A stretch of 46,241 bases of DNA from Marinilabiliaceae bacterium JC017 (GTDB lineage: Bacteria; Bacteroidota; Bacteroidia; Bacteroidales; Marinilabiliaceae): contig RHGE01000001.1 in the NCBI GenBank assembly GCA_004296775.1, positions 771 through 47,011 on the forward strand. The letters are read 5' to 3'. A model generated the notes under the pieces. It did no database searches. It saw only the letters and a program-made list of their open reading frames with translations, and was not told the origin of the DNA. Positions within the stretch are counted from its first letter, which is position 1; every line of letters starts with the position of its first letter. Made by a program: the position numbers and the translations under genes. Shown piece by piece: positions 43,240 through 46,241 of this stretch.

Positions 43240-44778
43240 ATGACTATTTCAAAAATTGCTGTTCCCGGCTTTATGCTGCTGACTGCCGCCGGGGGATGTC
43301 AACAAATACAGAAACAGACACCGTCAGCATCACCCAATATCATCTATATCCTGGCCGACGACATGGGCTATGGCGATGTAAAAGCCCTCAATCAGGCCAG
43401 TAAGATACCCACACCCAACCTGGACCGCATGGTGAATGAAGGCCTCTCTTTTACCGATGCACACAGCAACTCGGCGGTCTGCACACCTACCCGCTATGGA
43501 ATCCTGACCGGCCGCTACTGTTTCCGTTCAAGAATGAAAAGCGGGGTATTGGTGGGCCACGAACCGTCGCTCATCGAACCCGGCCGCCCAACGGTGGGTA
43601 CCTTATTGCAAAAAGCCGGCTACCAAACGGCATGTATCGGCAAATGGCACCTGGGCCTCGACTGGGCCAAGAAGGACCCATCGCAACCATTGTGGCATGG
43701 CGGTAACCTCTGGGATATGGAGAATACCGAGAACGTAGATTATGCGGCAACGGTGAATGGCGGCCCGGCCGACCATGGCTTTGATTACTCTTTCATCATA
43801 CCGGCCTCGCTGGACATTGCCCCTTATGTTTATGTGGAAAATAAACAGGTGACGGCACCCGTGTCCCGCAAAGTACCTTTCTTTAAAGATGAAAAGGCCC
43901 GGGGGGTATGGTACCGCAAAGGCGACATTGCCGATGATTTTGACCATACAACGGTACTGCAAACACTCACCGAAAAGGCGGTTCACTTTATTTCAGAGGC
44001 ATCGAAAAAAGAGCAACCGTTCTTCCTCTATTTCCCCATGAGTGCGCCCCACACGCCATGGTTTTCGGCCAAAGAGTTCCAGGGAAAATCACAGGCCGGG
44101 GTGTATGGCGATTTCGTTGTGATGGTAGATGCCATGGTGGGGAAAATATTGGCTACCATGGATAAAAAAACCGCCGACAACACCATGATCATATTCACCT
44201 CCGACAACGGTTCGAATTGGCTGCCACAGGACATTGAACAGTTCAACCACCGGGCCAACGGCCCCTACATAGGCATGAAATCGGATGTATGGGAAGGCGG
44301 ACACCGGGTGCCTTTCATCGTGCGCTGGCCAAAAAGCATTAAAGGGGCCTCCCGTTCAAATGAAGTGATTTGCACCACCGACCTGATGGCTACCTGCGCG
44401 GCGCTCACCAACCAGCGACTGGCCAATGATGCCGGCGAAGACAGCTACAACCTGCTGCCGGTGCTTCAAGGGAAAAAGCTAAATCAACCATTGAGAGAGG
44501 CTACGGTTCACCATTCGGTCAACGGCACCTTTGCCATCCGGAAGGGAGAATGGAAATACATCGCGGCCAAAGGGTCGGGAGGCTGGAGCTTGCCGGAAAA
44601 TAAAGTGGCGCCCGATGCCCCGGAAGGTCAACTCTACAACATGACGGATGATCCCACCGAGCAACACAATCTTTACAACCAGATGCCGGAAAAGGTGGCG
44701 GAACTGAAGGCCTTGCTGAAAAAATATAGGAGCCAGGGATATTCCCGGCCAATGCCGGAGTTGCGGGAGGAGAAATAG
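43240..44778 (+). CDS. Lipoprotein sulfatase (family S1)
   Basis: A 512-residue formylglycine-dependent sulfatase that hydrolyses sulfate esters, often of polysaccharides. A signal peptide ends TAAGGC (Cys20, a likely lipidation site), so it is probably envelope-anchored. Metal-site LADDMGYGD (about 40-48) and the active-site CTPTRYGILTGRY (Cys81, the C-x-P-x-R motif) follow; then GKWHLG, the second metal/acid region TSDNGSN and the C-terminal IRKGEWKYI. The Cys needs conversion to formylglycine by a maturase not encoded here. The substrate cannot be read. The gene lies downstream of two anion-exporter genes, so sulfate release and export may be linked. Relatives in Bacteroidota number many per genome. 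Confidence 0.93.
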   Translation: MTISKIAVPGFMLLTAAGGCQQIQKQTPSASPNIIYILADDMGYGDVKALNQASKIPTPNLDRMVNEGLSFTDAHSNSAVCTPTRYGILTGRYCFRSRMKSGVLVGHEPSLIEPGRPTVGTLLQKAGYQTACIGKWHLGLDWAKKDPSQPLWHGGNLWDMENTENVDYAATVNGGPADHGFDYSFIIPASLDIAPYVYVENKQVTAPVSRKVPFFKDEKARGVWYRKGDIADDFDHTTVLQTLTEKAVHFISEASKKEQPFFLYFPMSAPHTPWFSAKEFQGKSQAGVYGDFVVMVDAMVGKILATMDKKTADNTMIIFTSDNGSNWLPQDIEQFNHRANGPYIGMKSDVWEGGHRVPFIVRWPKSIKGASRSNEVICTTDLMATCAALTNQRLANDAGEDSYNLLPVLQGKKLNQPLREATVHHSVNGTFAIRKGEWKYIAAKGSGGWSLPENKVAPDAPEGQLYNMTDDPTEQHNLYNQMPEKVAELKALLKKYRSQGYSRPMPELREEK

Positions 44779-45240
44779 AGGTTAGAAATTAGAGGTTAGA
44801 GAAAGACCTGGCAGTTTTATTCTGCCGGGTTTTTTTGGGAGATAAAGGGAAATAGATAGAAACAGATTGAAATAAGTGGAGAAATTAGAGGTTAGAGGAA
44901 GGACTGGTAGGGATATTCTGTTGAGCCTTTTTTTGGAGATAATGGGAAATAGATAGAAATAAGTGGAGAGATTAGAGGTTAGAGGAAGACCTGGTAGGGA
45001 TATTCTGTTAGGCTTTTTTTGGAGATAATGGGAAATAGATTGAAACAGATTGAAATAAATTGAGATATTAGAGGATAGAGGAAAGCCTGGTAGTTTTATT
45101 CTGCCGGGCTTTTTTTTGGAGATGAAGGGAGATAAATGGAAACAGATTGAAATAAGTGGAGATAAATAGAGATTAGAGGTTAGAGGTTAGAGGAAGGATT
45201 GACAGGAATATTCTGTTGGGCTTTTTTAGGATAATAGATG
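44779..45240 (+). repeat. Tandem array of terminator-like hairpins and purine-rich linkers
   Basis: Five units of 87-112 bp follow the sulfatase stop. Each has a hairpin with arms like CCTGGCAG/CTGCCGGG and a T-run (left arms at 44807, 44903, 44990, 45086 and 45198), then a linker GGGAAATAGATAGAAAC-like plus TTAGAGGTTAGAGG. Arms vary but most keep pairing, with G-U pairs. A sixth copy is at 46173. The first is the natural terminator of the sulfatase gene. Confidence 0.85.
44807..44836 (+). terminator. Intrinsic terminator of the sulfatase gene
   Basis: 8-bp arms CCTGGCAG/CTGCCGGG with a 7-base loop and seven T after the stem. It is the first and best-paired member of the hairpin array. Confidence 0.9.
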
Positions 45241-45283
45241 GAAAATATGGAGATAGGTAGAAACAATTTTTTTGTCTAAAAAA

Positions 45284-45311
45284 GAAGAGACACCAGTTCT
45301 GGCGTCTCCTC
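45284..45311 (-). terminator. Terminator of the DUF6261 gene
   Basis: On the minus strand, an 11-bp stem around GAGACGCC/GGTGTCTC with G-U pairs is followed by CTTTTTT. It is 31 bases after the stop at 45342. Confidence 0.8.
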
Positions 45312-45341
45312 TATTATTATTTTTCCGGTTTTAATCCTGAA

Positions 45342-46076
45342 TTAAGCTTCTTTGTCAGCATTTTCTGTTTTTGATTCCTTCGTTTCTCGTTGTCTTATCA
45401 TTTTATATTTTTCTATCAATTGATTAATCTCCCGAATAAGGAGATCATAGTTACCGCTCTCTTCCAGGGTGGCACGAGCTCCAATGTGGTGCAGCAAAGC
45501 CCGGTAATGCATTATGACCTCCTTACGCACATCCACTAACTTTACTTCAGAAGCCCGGGCCGATTCTTTCACCCTCAACAGGTACGTGTCAGTAAAAAGG
45601 GTATTGGCCTGCACCAGTTCGTTCACCCAGTGAGTTAAATTCAGTTTAGAAATGGCATTAACCATCGTTTCGTCTGTTTCCCATTGGTTGACTAAACTTT
45701 GAATTACACTCGTTTCAGCCTGGTAGTTCAATCGAGTCAATCCCTTACCAAAATGATTAATGCTATTGAATAAAACCAGGGCCGCTTCACTGATTTCTTC
45801 ATCATAAGAATAAGAGAATCCCTCCAGAACGAGTTCTAATCCCGTGAGAGCATTATCCCGCCGTTTATCCAGCTCAACTATTTCCCGGGTGAGGCTACTA
45901 CCTTTCTCCGGATTATAAACAGCAACAAAAACATCAACATCTTTTTTAAGGGGATCTATTTTATTTTTTAATGGTTCTACCACAAACTTGCAATTACAAA
46001 TAATAACAAGGAGGTCTTTCAGGAATTGAAGAAATTCACTATTACGGAGTTTTCGAAACACAATTGATGAGAACAT
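45342..46076 (-). CDS. DUF6261-family protein
   Basis: A 244-residue protein, mostly helical and without signal peptide. It matches DUF6261 in its opening (IVFRKLRNSEFLQFLKDLL), its middle (ELDKRRDNALTGLELVLEGFSYSYDEE) and its C-terminal (HYRALLHHIGARATLEES ... LIEKYK). This family is common in Bacteroidota, often in many copies per genome and near integrase or transposase-like genes in some species. No function is known. The C terminus is a charged tail (RETKESKTENADKEA). It has its own terminator. Confidence 0.88.
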   Translation of the reverse strand: MFSSIVFRKLRNSEFLQFLKDLLVIICNCKFVVEPLKNKIDPLKKDVDVFVAVYNPEKGSSLTREIVELDKRRDNALTGLELVLEGFSYSYDEEISEAALVLFNSINHFGKGLTRLNYQAETSVIQSLVNQWETDETMVNAISKLNLTHWVNELVQANTLFTDTYLLRVKESARASEVKLVDVRKEVIMHYRALLHHIGARATLEESGNYDLLIREINQLIEKYKMIRQRETKESKTENADKEA

Positions 46077-46241
46077 TGGCTATAACTTTTAATTTACAAC
46101 TACATATTTCTTAAAAACATAAAGAATTTAAATCATCTTTTTAACAAAGTCAAAGAAGAGGATAGAGCAAGGCCTGGTAGTAGTTTTCTGTCGGGAATTT
46201 TTTTAGAGATGATGTGAAATAGATAGAAATAGATAGAAACA
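46077..46241. repeat. Window end with sixth hairpin-array copy
   Basis: A terminator-like hairpin with arms CCTGGTAG/CTGTCGGG (46173-46180, 46188-46195), followed by AA and seven T, and then the linker GATAGAAATAGATAGAAAC. It is the same unit as at 44779-45240, in the same orientation. The array may continue beyond the window. Confidence 0.8.

Overview
This 46-kb window comes from a chromosome of the phylum Bacteroidota, most likely a member of the Marinilabiliales or a close relative. The phylum call rests on three secreted proteins with type IX secretion (T9SS) sorting tails, a 40-residue bTHX ribosomal protein, a DUF6261 protein, a LytS/LytTR pair ending an RND efflux locus, 800-residue FtsX-type permeases, and promoters resembling the Bacteroidota TAnnTTTG -7 element. 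No rRNA, tRNA, CRISPR array, transposase or phage gene was seen. The order-level call is inference.

Layout: (1) 0.2-5.1 kb: a SprB-repeat T9SS surface protein, a creatininase-family hydrolase and a lipoprotein of the endonuclease/exonuclease/phosphatase fold. (2) 5.6-9.3 kb, minus strand: bTHX, a nucleoid-associated NdpA/YejK-like protein, a small unknown protein and a GH13 alpha-amylase-family enzyme. (3) 9.6-15 kb: a secreted peptidase-MA/beta-propeller/beta-barrel protein, a 0.9-kb block of tandem non-coding repeats, and a membrane-anchored metallophosphoesterase. (4) 15.7-18.1 kb: an XRE-like regulator behind a 20-bp-periodic operator-like array, an AraC regulator, a VOC protein and a small membrane protein. 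(5) 18.7-26.8 kb: a complete RND efflux system (lipoprotein adaptor, permease, TolC-like channel) followed by a LytS-type sensor kinase and LytTR response regulator. (6) 27.4-31.5 kb: a subclass B1 metallo-beta-lactamase and an ABC (MacB/FtsX-type) permease, separated by 0.9 kb of repeats. (7) 32-38.4 kb: two more T9SS surface proteins and a PAS-LuxR regulator; the second T9SS gene is bracketed by 100-bp inverted repeats. (8) 38.8-44.8 kb: a LysR regulator, an SDR oxidoreductase, a YeiH-family exporter, a TSUP exporter and a lipoprotein sulfatase, which together look like a sulfite/sulfur-anion handling neighbourhood. (9) 44.8-46.2 kb: a tandem array of terminator-like hairpins and a DUF6261 gene.

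The protein-coding content is mostly recognisable. The less ordinary content lies between genes. Two dispersed repeat families share one architecture (a body with a short strong hairpin, flanked by partial direct repeats). There are six same-orientation copies of a terminator-like hairpin, a cloverleaf-like nested inverted repeat upstream of the sulfatase, inverted repeats around a surface-protein gene, and several well-formed candidate operators. The best supported operator is a LysR-type T-N11-A dyad about 63 bases before the predicted start of yeiH transcription. All functional statements are from reading the sequence and family knowledge; no database or folding program was run.
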